From the NCBI GenBank assembly GCA_004535785.1, contig SPIB01000003.1:75609-139608 (forward strand): DNA of 64,000 nucleotides, in the 5' to 3' direction. A program made the position numbers and the translations under genes. Below, piece after piece: positions 38,045 to 49,000 of this stretch; position 1 is the first letter of the stretch; the number at the start of each line of letters is the position of its first letter. The notes below the pieces were generated by a model, which had not been told where the DNA came from, made no database searches, and worked only from the letters and a program-made list of their open reading frames with translations. This DNA comes from Gammaproteobacteria bacterium LSUCC0112 (GTDB taxonomy: Bacteria > Pseudomonadota > Gammaproteobacteria > Pseudomonadales > Pseudohongiellaceae).

Positions 38045-38515
38045 TCACTCCTCGTTGGCAGGGCTTGACTGTGAGGTTTGATCGCCGGTCTCGGTCACCT
38101 GCGACGCCGGCGGTCGTGTGGCAATGCTCAAGCGGCTGAATCCTGCCCGACCAATGGCATCCATGGCGGTGACTACCGACTGATGCGACGCTTCGGCATC
38201 AGCCACCAGCAACACCGGTCGACTGCGATCGCCTTGGGCGCGCTGAAGGATCGCATCACTCAAGGTGCTGGCCTGACTGTTGCTCAGCACATCGCCATTG
38301 ACACTGTATCGCCCGGCTTCGCTGACCGTCACTTCGATCTGGTCTACCAGCGTTTCGCCCTGATTGGCGTCGGCCTCCGGCAGATTCACTGACAAACGTG
38401 TATCGCGTGTAAAGGTTGTTGTCACCATAAAAAAAATCAGCAGCAGAAACACCACATCAATCAACGGGGTCAGGTTGATTGCAGGGTCTTCCAGCGTGCG
38501 CCGAGGGAAATTCAC
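38045..38515 (-). CDS. exbD: ExbD/TolR-family biopolymer transport protein
   Basis: A 156-residue protein with one N-terminal transmembrane helix (~15-35) carrying the essential Asp in L-T-P-L-I-D-V-V-F-L-L-L-I-F-F-M, and a periplasmic domain. It forms a proton-driven motor with the ExbB-like protein encoded just upstream (four-base overlap). A Gln/Ser/Thr-rich tail is present. No tonB gene follows here; the same exbBD-msbA-lpxK arrangement occurs in other gammaproteobacteria. Confidence 0.92.
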   Translation of the reverse strand: MNFPRRTLEDPAINLTPLIDVVFLLLIFFMVTTTFTRDTRLSVNLPEADANQGETLVDQIEVTVSEAGRYSVNGDVLSNSQASTLSDAILQRAQGDRSRPVLLVADAEASHQSVVTAMDAIGRAGFSRLSIATRPPASQVTETGDQTSQSSPANEE

Positions 38516-39168
38516 GCTTTTTTCTCGCTTTCTGCTGGCGCTGCGTAATCACGGACATCGACTCGACGATCACTATGCAAGGCATCAACAAGTTTGGCCG
38601 ATTCCTGCTCCAGCGCCAGCACCAAGGTATCCACGCGTCGCACAAAAAAGCGGTGACAGGCATAGGCTGGAATCGCCACACACAAACCAGCGGCAGTAGT
38701 GATCAGCGCCTCGGAAATGCCACCGGCCAGCGCGTTGGGATTGCCGGTGCCCTGCACCATAATTTCAGTAAACACCCGAATCATGCCGATCACAGTACCC
38801 AGCAGGCCCAACAATGGCGTGATGGCCGCGATGGTGCCAAGAGTGCTCAGGTAACGTTCCAACTCATGAATCACCACGGCGGCCGCCTGGGCGATGGCGG
38901 AGTTCATGGCATCACGGCCCTGTCGCGCCTGTAGCAACCCGGCAGCCAGAATCTGTCCCAACGGCGAGCCCAATCGCAGCTCCCGCATGCGTGTTGAATC
39001 AAGCTCATTGTTTTTGATCCAGGTCCATACCTGACCGACGGCGTATTTGGGTGCAATACGGTTGACACTCAGTGTCCAGAATCGTTCGATCACAATGGCA
39101 ATGGCCAGAATTGAACACAAAATAATGGGCAGCATTAACCAGCCGCCAGCCATAACAATCTCTACCAC
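38512..39168 (-). CDS. exbB: MotA/TolQ/ExbB proton-channel family protein
   Basis: A 218-residue inner-membrane protein with three transmembrane helices (~8-30, ~105-130, ~145-170), the last two with the conserved T-I-A-A-I-T-P-L-L-G-L-L-G-T-V-I-G-M and G-I-S-E-A-L-I-T-T-A-A-G-L. It is the stator-like partner of the ExbD protein. It is the first gene of the operon running down through msbA and lpxK; comEC lies upstream on the same strand. Confidence 0.93.
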   Translation of the reverse strand: MVEIVMAGGWLMLPIILCSILAIAIVIERFWTLSVNRIAPKYAVGQVWTWIKNNELDSTRMRELRLGSPLGQILAAGLLQARQGRDAMNSAIAQAAAVVIHELERYLSTLGTIAAITPLLGLLGTVIGMIRVFTEIMVQGTGNPNALAGGISEALITTAAGLCVAIPAYACHRFFVRRVDTLVLALEQESAKLVDALHSDRRVDVRDYAAPAESEKKA

Positions 39169-39227
39169 AACTGTCGCCTCCGCTGAACCGGCGCCTACTT
39201 TACCATAACTTGCCAGAATTGAACTGC

Positions 39228-41726
39228 TCAGCGTGGCGAGTGCCAGAATCGCCGCGCCAGCTCACGGTGCCGGTTGATCAGACGTGGTTGCTCACCGCCC
39301 AATTCAAACAACAGCGCGCCGGATTGAGTGAGATGCTCCACCTGCGCGCCGGCATGTTCATAGCGCTGCACAACATCGGAGTGAGGATGATCAAAGCGGT
39401 TGTTATAACCCGCCGACATCACCACCCAGTCTGCCCGCACAGCATTGACAAATGCCGGACTACTGGAACTGCGACTGCCATGATGCGGCGCCTGCACAAT
39501 ATCGGCAGCGAGTCTATCCTGCCATTGACTCACCAACCAACGCTCCGCGTCTTGTTCGATATCACCGGTCAGCAACACTCGTTGCCCGTTAATGGAAATC
39601 TGCAGTACACACGAGGTGTTATTTAAATTGCCATGGGCCAGCGCCTCAGCGCGCGCGGCAGGCGGATACAGGATCAGGAACTCAACTGCATCCCACTGCC
39701 AGCGTTGACCCGCCTCACATTGTTGCACGCTGCTGACGGACGCGGGCAGTCGTGCAGCGTTGTCGCCGGTACCGCTGCGACCGCTGATCAAGGTATGCAT
39801 GCTGAGCTCGGCTGCCAGCGAGTGCAGACCACCACTGTGATCGGCATGCCAATGGCTGACCATCACCGTATCCAGATGGTTGACCCGGCTCCAGCGTAAA
39901 TACGGCAACAACACCGCCTTGCCAGCATCAAAGTCAGGTCCCAGCGCCGGGCCGGTATCAAACAGCAGGTTGTGCCGATGCGTGTGCACGGCCACCGCAA
40001 GCCCCTGTCCGATATCGAGAAAGCGCACCCATACCCGTCCCGGTGGCGGACGCTCAGCCTCGGGTGGCCGCAGTAACGGCAGTAACATCACCAGCGCCAA
40101 CCAGCGCGGAATCAAACCGCGAGGGGCCAATAACACCACGCTGGCCAGTGCCATCAACACCATCACCTCACCACCCGGCACAGCCGGTCGCCACGTTCCC
40201 GCCGTTTCGCTTAGCAATCCGCCGAGAAAAATCAACAACATACCCAGCAACTGATCTGCGGCCAGCAACAAGTAGCTGGCCCCGGGCACGCTCAACATCA
40301 GCGCAATGGCTCCTGTCAACGCCAGTGGTACCACCAACAGACTGACCAGCGGAATGGCAAAGACATTGGCCAGCGGCGAGATCAGGGACACTTGCCCGGT
40401 CCACACAATCAATGGCAGCAACAACCCGGCACTGACCACCCATTGTGGCTGAACCCAGCGTTGCCAAGCCGTGGCCATTTGCTCGCGCCACTCCGGCTGT
40501 TGTGTACGAACTTTGCCAATGCCTGAAAAGGCCAGAAAAAGCGAGGCCACCGCGCCAAACGATAACCAGAAACCGGCCTGAGTGACTGCCAGCGGATCCA
40601 GCACCAACACCAGAAACGCAGCCAGCAGCAATGCGTCTGCCGCTGCCGTGGCCAGGCCAAGCAACCGGCTGGCCATTAACACGCTGATCATGATCAAGGC
40701 GCGTTGTGTTGGCAGTGAAAATCCCGCCATCAGGCTGTAACACAGAGCAGCCAGCATGGCCGCCACCGCCGCCCACTGTTGCGCGGGCATGACCAGCATA
40801 AGGGCTGGACTCAATCGCACCAGTGTGTTGACCAGTGTCCACGCACACAGGGCAATAAACCCGACATGCAGACCTGAAATCACCACCAGATGATTGGTCC
40901 CGGTGCGGGTAAACAGCGTCCATTGCGAATCATTGATACCCTCACGGTCGCCGATCACCAAGGCTTTTAGCAGGCCCGGGTACCTGAACGCTTTGTCTGG
41001 GTCGCCACCGACAGTATCAATGCCGGTTGCCAGCGCCGCCCGCCAGGCGTTAATGCTTACGCTGGCCGGCGCTACACGTTGATTAAAGGACGTTTCGCGG
41101 ATGTAACCGCGCGCCATGATGCCACGCTGAAACTGACTGGCTTCATAGTCAGCCACCCCGGGATTGGAAAAACCATGCGGCCTGTTCAGACGTACACGCA
41201 ACTGCCAGTGTTCACCAGGATGAATCCGTAGTGCACCATAATCACTCAAGGTGACACGCACGCCTTGCATGAACCGGTTGTCGGCTGCGCACTGCTCGGG
41301 CTTCAGGCGAAGACAGGCCGCTGCCACCTCAAACTCAAACTGGCGGGAACGTTGATTGCCAAACCCGCCAGCGTCCTCGGTGTCGGTCTGTGGCTGACCG
41401 CGGATCAGACTGGCTACCTTGCCAACAACCCAGAAATCCTGTCCCTCCAGTTCACGCGGAAAACGCTGCTGTAGTTGTTGCTGTGCCAGCATCATTGCCC
41501 AACAAAAGCCGGCAATCAGCAGCAGACCATCACTAAGCACCCGCCTTGTGAGTCTGGGCCAGGTCTTTGCTCTGTTGCACACACATGCCAACACCAAGGC
41601 CAGCAAACACAACACAGCCGAGAGCACGCTGGCGGCATAAAAACTCTCCATCAACAGCCGTGGCGCCTCGCTCACCCGACTGTGAAGGGCAATACCACAA
41701 CAAAGGACCAGCAGCCGCAAACGCAT
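39228..41726 (-). CDS. comEC: ComEC/Rec2-family DNA uptake channel
   Basis: An inner-membrane protein of 832 residues that carries single-stranded DNA into the cytoplasm during transformation. Order: N-terminal helices and an OB-like DUF4131 region (~1-210), the Competence domain with about ten helices (L-V-I-S-G-L-H-V-G at the start, ~245-520), and a C-terminal metallo-beta-lactamase-like nuclease domain with S-H-W-H-A-D-H-S-G-G and H-H-G-S-R-S-S-S. The full three-domain set suggests a functional uptake pathway. Start ATG is preceded by GGGAG. No other competence genes are in the window. Confidence 0.93.
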   Translation of the reverse strand: MRLRLLVLCCGIALHSRVSEAPRLLMESFYAASVLSAVLCLLALVLACVCNRAKTWPRLTRRVLSDGLLLIAGFCWAMMLAQQQLQQRFPRELEGQDFWVVGKVASLIRGQPQTDTEDAGGFGNQRSRQFEFEVAAACLRLKPEQCAADNRFMQGVRVTLSDYGALRIHPGEHWQLRVRLNRPHGFSNPGVADYEASQFQRGIMARGYIRETSFNQRVAPASVSINAWRAALATGIDTVGGDPDKAFRYPGLLKALVIGDREGINDSQWTLFTRTGTNHLVVISGLHVGFIALCAWTLVNTLVRLSPALMLVMPAQQWAAVAAMLAALCYSLMAGFSLPTQRALIMISVLMASRLLGLATAAADALLLAAFLVLVLDPLAVTQAGFWLSFGAVASLFLAFSGIGKVRTQQPEWREQMATAWQRWVQPQWVVSAGLLLPLIVWTGQVSLISPLANVFAIPLVSLLVVPLALTGAIALMLSVPGASYLLLAADQLLGMLLIFLGGLLSETAGTWRPAVPGGEVMVLMALASVVLLAPRGLIPRWLALVMLLPLLRPPEAERPPPGRVWVRFLDIGQGLAVAVHTHRHNLLFDTGPALGPDFDAGKAVLLPYLRWSRVNHLDTVMVSHWHADHSGGLHSLAAELSMHTLISGRSGTGDNAARLPASVSSVQQCEAGQRWQWDAVEFLILYPPAARAEALAHGNLNNTSCVLQISINGQRVLLTGDIEQDAERWLVSQWQDRLAADIVQAPHHGSRSSSSPAFVNAVRADWVVMSAGYNNRFDHPHSDVVQRYEHAGAQVEHLTQSGALLFELGGEQPRLINRHRELARRFWHSPR

Positions 41727-41833
41727 TCAGACTCCCGCCCTGACAAAAAAAGGCATCCCCGCTCACAGGGGATGCACAGATTTTATAGAGGGGATATGAC
41801 GACGCTGCCGGAAAAAGTCTGCGTTCAGGTTAA

Positions 41834-43111
41834 TCAGTCAGCGCGCAAGGCCTCGGCGGGCAATACCCGCGCAGCGCGCCAGGCAGGATACAAACTGGCC
41901 AACAGGCATAACAGCAGCACGCCGCCACTGACCCAACCAAGGTCGGACCAGCGTAACTGCGACGGCAAAAAATCGACCGGATACACGTCGGCACTGAGCA
42001 ATTGAGTGCCGGTCAGACTTTCCACCCAGCGATACAGAGCACTGATATTGAGTGCCAATACCGACCCCAGCACCAGTCCAAGTCCTGCACCCATCAAACC
42101 AATCAGACAACCCTGAAGCACAAAAATGCGACCAATCATGCCGGGCGACGCACCCATGGTGCGCAGGATGGCGATATCCGACCGCTTGTCGCGCACAATC
42201 ATCACCAAACTGACCACCAGATTAAACGCGGCAACGGCGACCAGCAGCCATAACAAAAATCCGACGATGGTGCGAGAGAGTCGTATGTTGTCGTATATCG
42301 CCCCGAACCACTGTGTCCAGGTTTCCACGTAAAAGCCCTGCGGTAAAACTTGTTCTATGTCACCACGCAACTGATTAACCGCCAGCACGTCGCTGGTGCG
42401 CAGGCGCAGACCATCGTAACTGTCAGGCTGTCGATACAGCGCCTGTGCATCGGGCAAGGCGATCATCACCAATTGCTCGTCAAGCTCCTGGGTGCCGACC
42501 CGAAAAATACCCGCGACGGTAAATCTACGCTGCAACGGCAACGGTGCGACCGGATTGATGGATACATTGAGGGAATACAGACTGACACTGTCGCCAATGC
42601 CAACGCCCATCAGATCCGCCAGTGTTTGACCCAACACCATCTGAAAACGTTGCTCGCCTAGCGCCTGCAAGGACCCGGCACGCATAAACTGTGGCAACCG
42701 GGAAATCATCTGCTCTCGTTGTGGATCAACGCCGTTGACTAACACGCCTTTACTGCCCAACGGCCCCGATAACACCCCATTGGCTGTCAGTACCGGCGCA
42801 GTCAGTTCGATGCCCGACACCGCCTGCAAGCGCTCGTCCAGTGTCTGCCAGCTTGCTGAGCGTGGTCGCTCCTGAGTGGTGACCGTGGCATGTGGCAACA
42901 CACCCAACACATTTTCGCGCACCTCCCGATCAAAGCCGTTCATCACCGATAACACGGCGATCAGGATGGTGACACTCAGCGCCAGCCCCCCGATGGTCAG
43001 CAGGGACATAAAACTCACCAGCTGGCTGCGCCGTCCCACACTGACATAGCGCAGTGCAATGCGCGCTGCCAGCCACACGGGTTTACGGTCAGAGTGATTG
43101 CTGGTGTTCAC
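41834..43111 (-). CDS. lolE: lipoprotein-releasing ABC transporter permease (LolC/LolE family), downstream copy
   Basis: One of two paralogous permeases flanking lolD; 425 residues. An N-terminal helix (~35-60) is followed by a large periplasmic domain (~60-285) and three C-terminal helices, the MacB/FtsX fold. Signature segments are L-R-T-M-G-A-S-P-G-M-I and the terminal P-A-W-R-A-A-R-V-L-P-A-E-A-L-R. LolCDE extracts lipoproteins from the inner membrane for transfer to LolA. Being downstream of lolD, it is called lolE by position; LolC and LolE cannot be separated with certainty by reading alone. Confidence 0.88.
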   Translation of the reverse strand: MNTSNHSDRKPVWLAARIALRYVSVGRRSQLVSFMSLLTIGGLALSVTILIAVLSVMNGFDREVRENVLGVLPHATVTTQERPRSASWQTLDERLQAVSGIELTAPVLTANGVLSGPLGSKGVLVNGVDPQREQMISRLPQFMRAGSLQALGEQRFQMVLGQTLADLMGVGIGDSVSLYSLNVSINPVAPLPLQRRFTVAGIFRVGTQELDEQLVMIALPDAQALYRQPDSYDGLRLRTSDVLAVNQLRGDIEQVLPQGFYVETWTQWFGAIYDNIRLSRTIVGFLLWLLVAVAAFNLVVSLVMIVRDKRSDIAILRTMGASPGMIGRIFVLQGCLIGLMGAGLGLVLGSVLALNISALYRWVESLTGTQLLSADVYPVDFLPSQLRWSDLGWVSGGVLLLCLLASLYPAWRAARVLPAEALRAD

Positions 43112-43890
43112 GCGTCTGCTGCCTGTAAACAGCCATTACTGAGCACCAGCACACGATCCAGTGTCGCGGCAAAACGTTCGTCATGGGTGACCACTACAAA
43201 GCTGGTGTCCAATTGCAGGTTGAGCGACCGCATCAGCTCGTGAATGCCCTGTGCAGTACGATGATCAAGATTGCCGGTAGGTTCATCCATCAGCACACAG
43301 CGCGGCTCACTGACCAAGGCGCGGGCAATCGCCACGCGTTGACGCTCGCCACCGGACAGTTCTGAGGGCTTGTGTGTCAGACGGTGTGACAAGCCGACTT
43401 GAGCCAGCAATTCTGCAGCGTTGGCGCTGGCCGCTTTGGTGGAACTGCCACCGATCAACAACGGCATGGCCACATTTTCCAACGCCGAAAACTCACCCAA
43501 CAGATGATGGAACTGATACACAAACCCCAGATAACGATTGCGCAGACTGGCGCGGGCACGATCATTCATGCTAGCCAGATCACAACCGGCGACCTCAATA
43601 TGGCCACCGCTTGGCATATCGAGTCCGCCCAACATATTTAACAGGGTGGTTTTGCCGGAACCGGAGCTGCCCACCACGGCGATGCGCTCACCGGGATACA
43701 CATCCAGGTTCACGTCCATCAACACATCCACCTGTTGTGGCCCTTGCGTGTAACGCTTGCTCAGGTGCCGACAACTGATCACGGGAATCAGGTCTTTCGG
43801 GCGAGTGGCGGTAGTGTGTTGATTTAAGTCCATGGCGGTTCCGTCAAGCTGGTTGGCATCCATCGTATTGATCTGCACTGATTCACTCAT
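43108..43890 (-). CDS. lolD: lipoprotein-releasing ABC transporter ATPase
   Basis: ATP-binding subunit of LolCDE, about 260 residues from the ATG at 43890, which overlaps the upstream permease stop as ATGAGTGA; an in-frame ATG at 43926 would overlap that gene by 44 bases and is less likely. Walker A is V-G-S-S-G-S-G-K-T-T, the signature L-S-G-G-E-R-Q-R-V, Walker B C-V-L-M-D-E-P-T-G-N-L-D, and the switch H is in V-V-T-H-D-E. An N-terminal extension of about 40 polar residues precedes the usual start of LolD. Confidence 0.94.
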   Translation of the reverse strand: MSESVQINTMDANQLDGTAMDLNQHTTATRPKDLIPVISCRHLSKRYTQGPQQVDVLMDVNLDVYPGERIAVVGSSGSGKTTLLNMLGGLDMPSGGHIEVAGCDLASMNDRARASLRNRYLGFVYQFHHLLGEFSALENVAMPLLIGGSSTKAASANAAELLAQVGLSHRLTHKPSELSGGERQRVAIARALVSEPRCVLMDEPTGNLDHRTAQGIHELMRSLNLQLDTSFVVVTHDERFAATLDRVLVLSNGCLQAADA

Positions 43891-45127
43891 AACGCAAAAC
43901 GTCCGCAGGCTGTATACGGGCGGCACGCCACGCGGGGTAAAGTGTCGCCAGCAACGATATCAACAAGGCACTGGCACTGACCACTACAACATCGGACCAC
44001 ACCAGCTCCGCGCTCAAGTGGGCAATCATGTATACGTCACCGGGTGCCAACAGCGTGTTCATCCAGTTTTCGAACCCACGGGTAATGCTGGCCAGATTCA
44101 GGGTCAAGACAATGCCGCCCACCGCGCCCAGCAAAGTGCCAAGCACACCGGCAGCAAACCCCTGAATCACAAATACAGTCATCACCGTCAACCGGCTGGC
44201 ACCCATGGTGCGCAGGATGGCGATGTCTGCGCTCTTATCCGCCACTGCCATCACCAGTGTTGCCACAATGTTGACGGCACCAATGATGACAATCATCAGC
44301 AGCATAAAGCCGGTCAGGATTTTTTCCATGCGTAGCGCATCAAACAGACTGCGACGGGTCTCGCTCCAGCTGCTGACGCGGTAATCGTCCGCTGGCAATC
44401 CGCTGGCAGCCTGCACGGCGATGGCTTGCGCATTAAAAATGTCAGACACTTTCAGCCGGATCTGCACATCCGCCCCCTGCCCCGCCGCAAACAACGCCTG
44501 AGCGGCATCAAGGCGAATCAGCGCGATACTGTCATTGTCGTAGAAACCGAAGTCCGCAATGCCGACGACCCGAAACGTGCGTGCTGCCTCGGTTGAGCCC
44601 GTCAACAGACTGGACAAGGGTGTTGCCGACAAAGGCATCCCGGTAAATATGCCTAAGCGCGAGGCCAGGCGAGTACCCAGAATAATACCGTCCGGCGCCT
44701 GTTCCAGTTGCGCAATCAGCGCGCGCAAATGCTGATCGGGTTGCTGCAACACGCCCGATTCAAGCGCTGAATCAATGCCTCTGATTTCCACAAAATCGCC
44801 ATATCCTTCAAAGCGCAACCATGCTTCGGCACTCACAAACGGTGCCGCGGCGACGATGCCGGGCTGATCGGTCAGTGCTGTCACGGCCTGTTGCCATGGC
44901 AATGACTCATCTGGCAACACCAGTCCTGCGTGTGGCACGGTTTTCAAGGTTTCGGCGCGCATGGTGCTGGTTGAAGCATTAATCACCGACAACACTGCAA
45001 TCAACGCCAGCACACCCAACGCAATCCCCAGCATGGAGATCAGTGTCACAAAGGACATCAACTGATTCTTTTTGCGGGCGCGCACAAACCGCAGGCCAAT
45101 AAACAGAGCTAGGGGACGGAACATCAT
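43883..45127 (-). CDS. lolC: lipoprotein-releasing ABC transporter permease (LolC/LolE family), upstream copy
   Basis: 414 residues with the same plan as the downstream paralogue: first helix at ~25-50, large periplasmic domain (~50-270), three helices at ~275-395, and L-R-T-M-G-A-S-R-L-T-V and P-A-W-R-A-A-R-I-Q-P-A-D-V-L-R-Y. Two ATGs stand in tandem at the start. First gene of the lol operon; the region upstream is shared with the divergent rne leader. Confidence 0.9.
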   Translation of the reverse strand: MMFRPLALFIGLRFVRARKKNQLMSFVTLISMLGIALGVLALIAVLSVINASTSTMRAETLKTVPHAGLVLPDESLPWQQAVTALTDQPGIVAAAPFVSAEAWLRFEGYGDFVEIRGIDSALESGVLQQPDQHLRALIAQLEQAPDGIILGTRLASRLGIFTGMPLSATPLSSLLTGSTEAARTFRVVGIADFGFYDNDSIALIRLDAAQALFAAGQGADVQIRLKVSDIFNAQAIAVQAASGLPADDYRVSSWSETRRSLFDALRMEKILTGFMLLMIVIIGAVNIVATLVMAVADKSADIAILRTMGASRLTVMTVFVIQGFAAGVLGTLLGAVGGIVLTLNLASITRGFENWMNTLLAPGDVYMIAHLSAELVWSDVVVVSASALLISLLATLYPAWRAARIQPADVLRYE

Positions 45128-45219
45128 GGTGATAACAGTCGGGGACGCTTTAACATGGCGCGATTCTAGTCGAGCCCCCTGTTTAAAACAAACCTTGCCA
45201 GCGTTGTTAATGCAGGTGT

Positions 45220-45248
45220 TTGAATAAAAAAGGCTTTACTGTTATAGT
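45220..45248 (+). promoter_or_regulatory. sigma70-type promoter for rne
   Basis: TTGAAT (45220-45225), a 17-base spacer and TATAGT (45243-45248) give a strong housekeeping promoter reading toward rne. Transcription from it would give a leader of about 750 bases. It lies about 90 bases from the divergent lolC start. Confidence 0.72.
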
Positions 45249-46007
45249 CGGCGGGCTGAAAAAAGCAGATAACCATGAATTCGTATGAACAGGCAAAAGC
45301 GCCTGTTATACCAATAGCAGTAAACCCGAATAGCACGACCAAACGTTATTAACTGTAATTTTTAACAATGCTGTAACCGGAGCGCCCGGCAACACTCAGT
45401 GCTGCTGTGAGGACTCCAGGAACGAAGATTTTTGCGCACGGGCAGCCAGTATTGCTGACCCCGCCGCGATCAGTGCCGGCACACCAGCTGTACGCTTTTG
45501 AGACGTCTCGTTTTGTGAACGATCAAAAGCACAGTGTTCCTGTTTAGCCGCACTGAATGACGGCCAGGCAAAAACAAAACCTGACATCGTAGCAACCGGC
45601 GGCCAGTGTCACAGGCTGACCGACGGTAAACGGATGGACAGTACGCGCTTGAAGCAAGCGTATGGAATTGAACAAAGGAATAAAGGCTGATCAGCAAAGA
45701 CCCAGGGTCGCGATCAGTTTTTGAAGCAGACGTCGTGAGCAGGGTAATCGGGAAACAAAGCGTCGCATGATTTGCAGACGTACTACCGGACAAGTCCACG
45801 CTGAAACTCAGCAGTTGGCCTGATTAATACCCGATCTCTCAACGAGTCAGGCGCTATTTTATTTTTTCGCCGACGCCTCACCTGTATTCCTGTTTACTCC
45901 ATACCCGGCTGTGCGTGCTGTCTATCCCTCGTTTTGTTTTCCTGACCGACCTTTAGTCAACGATATCCTGGATACCTGCTCTGGTTCTATAGAGACATGT
46001 ATCTATC
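45249..46007 (+). promoter_or_regulatory. long untranslated leader of rne, probable autoregulatory region
   Basis: This stretch has no convincing gene on either strand; the open frames on its minus strand have no family features or ribosome sites. It contains A/U-rich single-stranded runs (for example CTATTTTATTTTTTCGCC at 45852-45869) and short hairpins such as GGCGCT/CGCCGACGCC. The E. coli rne leader (361 bases) lets RNase E cut and so limit its own mRNA, and a similar but longer element is expected here. The rne ribosome site is weak. The function is inferred from position and from the known feedback in relatives. Confidence 0.55.
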
Positions 46008-49000
46008 ATGAAAAGAATGTTGATCAATGCCACGCAGGAAGAAGAACTGCGTGTTGCCCTCGTTGATGGCCAGAAACTGTACGACCTGGACATCGAAAAC
46101 CGCACCCGTGTTCAGAAAAAGGCCAGTATTTTCAAAGGCCGCATCACTCGCGTAGAACCCAGCCTGGAAGCCGCGTTTGTTGACTTTGGCGCTGAACGCC
46201 ACGGCTTTTTGCCACTCAAGGAAATCGCACCGGAATACTTTAATAAAAAGGGTTCTGAGGGCGGCCGCGTTAACATCAAAGAATCGGTGTCCGAGGGCAC
46301 AGAAGTCATTGTGCAGGTGGAAAAAGAAGAGCGCGGCAACAAAGGCGCAGCGCTGACCACCTTCATCAGTCTGGCCGGTCGTTATCTGGTGTTGATGCCA
46401 AACAACCCACGTGCGGGTGGCATTTCCCGTCGTATTGAAGGCGATGAGCGCTCCGAGATCCGTGAAGCCATCAATGGTCTGGAGATTCCGGACGGCATGG
46501 GCATCATCGTGCGCACCGCCGGTGTGGGCAAAAATCAGGAAGAACTGCAGTGGGACCTCGACTATCTGTTGTCGCTGTGGACCTCAATTACCGACGCATC
46601 CGAGAAGAAAAATGCACCGTTCCTGATTTATCAGGAAAGCAACGTCATCATTCGCTGCATCCGCGACTATCTGCGCCAGGACATCGGCGAAGTGTTGCTC
46701 GACACCAAAGAAGCCCATGAAGAAGCCTTGAATTTTGTGCGTCAGGTGATGCCGCAGTACGAGTCCCGTATCCGTCTGTATAACGAATCGCTGCCGCTGT
46801 TTAACCGCTTCCAGATCGAAGCGCAAATTGAGTCAGCCTTTCAGCGCGAAGTGAAACTGCCCTCCGGTGGCTCGATTGTGATCGACCCGACCGAAGCGCT
46901 GATCTCCATCGATATCAACTCCTCGCGGGCAACACGCGGTTCTGATATTGAAGAAACCGCCCTGAACACCAACCTTGAAGCGGCCGATGAAATTGCCCGT
47001 CAATTGCGTCTGCGTGATATGGGCGGCCTGGTGGTGATCGATTTTATCGACATGAGCTCCACCAAAAACCAGAAAGAAGTTGAAAACCGTATGCGTGACG
47101 CGTTGGAAGCTGATCGCGCGCGGGTACAGGTTGGTCGCATCTCCCGGTTCGGTTTGCTGGAAATGTCACGACAGCGTCTGCGTCCCTCATTGGAAGAAAC
47201 CAGTGCCGTGGTGTGCCCGCGTTGTAATGGTCAGGGTGCTATCCGTGATGTGAAGTCATTGTGCCTGTCCATTTTGCGAGTCTTGCAGGAAGAGGCAAAC
47301 AAGAAAAAGAGCGCCGAAATACGCGCAATTGTGCCTTTGTCAGTGGCCGCGTATCTGTTGAATGAAAAGCGCAACGCCATTGCAGCCATTGAAGTGCAAA
47401 GCAAAACGCGTTTGCTGATTATTCCCAATCCGTCATTGGAAACCCCGCATTACGAAATACAGAGTCTGACCTTGCAAGACGGTGGTACACCGCTAGCCAG
47501 TTATGAAATTGTGACAGCACGCGACGATCACGAAGACGTGGTTGTCGCAGAAAAAACCAAACCCGCCCAGCAAGCTGCTGTGCAGGCGCCCACTGTGCCT
47601 CAAGCGCCGGCGCCGTCGGCACCCGCGCCTGCACGTGCGCCGCTCGCCGCGGCCGCACCGCGCAAAAAGGGCTTTTTTGCTTCCTTGTTGTCCATCATTG
47701 GTCTAGCTGAAGACGAGCCGGAAGCTGCAAAGGACAAGGCAGACGATGCCGACAGCGCAGATAGGCAGCGTGGCCGACGCCCGCAGGGCTCAGGTCAGGG
47801 TGCGCAGAATCGTAACGCTCGCCAGGGTCGCAGTGGCGGCCGCAGCGACCGGGATCGTAATGACCGAGACCGTAATGAGCGCGATCGTCCGGACCGTGAC
47901 AAAGGCGCAGCGAAAGCAGACGACGATATAAAAACCGAACGCAAGGACGAGCGGCGCCCATCACGTGACGCTGCGGACGCAGAAGCTGCCCAGGGTCAGA
48001 GCCGGGGTCGCCGTCGTGGTGGCAACCAGCAAGGCGGTCAGGCACAAGCGAATAACCGTCAACGTCCAGCGGATGACGAAGCACTGCGTAAAGACAGCAC
48101 GGTTGAGGCTGTTGACACCGATGCAGCTGAAGACACCAGCGGCGAAGCCAAACGTCGTCGCGGTGATCGCAGACCTCGCAATACCAACAAGCGCGTGCGT
48201 GGTCCGCACCCTGATGGCTTGGACACAACACAGGATATCGCTGCGGCTGACGCGCCCGTTCAAACTATCGAGGTTGTTGCCGTCGCTCCAGTGATTGAAA
48301 GTGATGAAGACAATGTTGTTGCCAGTGATATTACTGACACCACAGCGGTAGAAACAGATGAAGCGGCTGCCAAACCACGTCGCCGTCGCAGCCGCGGCGG
48401 TCGATCACGTCGTGGCCGCGGTCAGACGGGTGATACCGGCGCAGTTGAATCTGCAGAGGGTGTCGATGCGGCCGATGAAACAGATGAAGCTGATGCTGAC
48501 ACAGATACCGACAGCAATGAGTTTAACCAAGCAGCTGACGAAAGCGTATTGACAGATCAGCAGCCAGACCAGGCAGACCCTGTTGTCACGGAAACGGTTG
48601 TCACGGACACTGTTGTGACTGAACCTGTCATCAACACAGAAGCAGCGAGCGATGACGACGCCCCGGTAGCCAAACCGGCTGCCCGCTCATCAGGTCGCTC
48701 TGCAGCTGCTCGCTCGGCAGCCAAACAAGCCGCAAACGATGCCGCACTGGCAGCGCAGGCGGCAAGTGCCGAGCAAACCACTGACAGTGAATCTGCGACT
48801 GTCGCAGACGAGACTACTGTCGAGATTACCGCTGAATCGGCCCCGGTTGCCGAGCCAGCTGTGCCGGCAGCAGACGTCGCCTTGATCGCAGAACCGGCTG
48901 CGGCCGTGTATGCGGCACCAGCAGAGCCTGTGGCGCAGGTTGTTAATACACCTGCCGTTGAGCCAGCGCCTGTTGCTGACACGCCAGCGCCTGTCAGCAG

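Noticed and set aside
45396-45799. Two minus-strand open frames in the rne leader
   Set aside because: No ribosome sites, no family features, and they lie in what is better explained as an untranslated leader.
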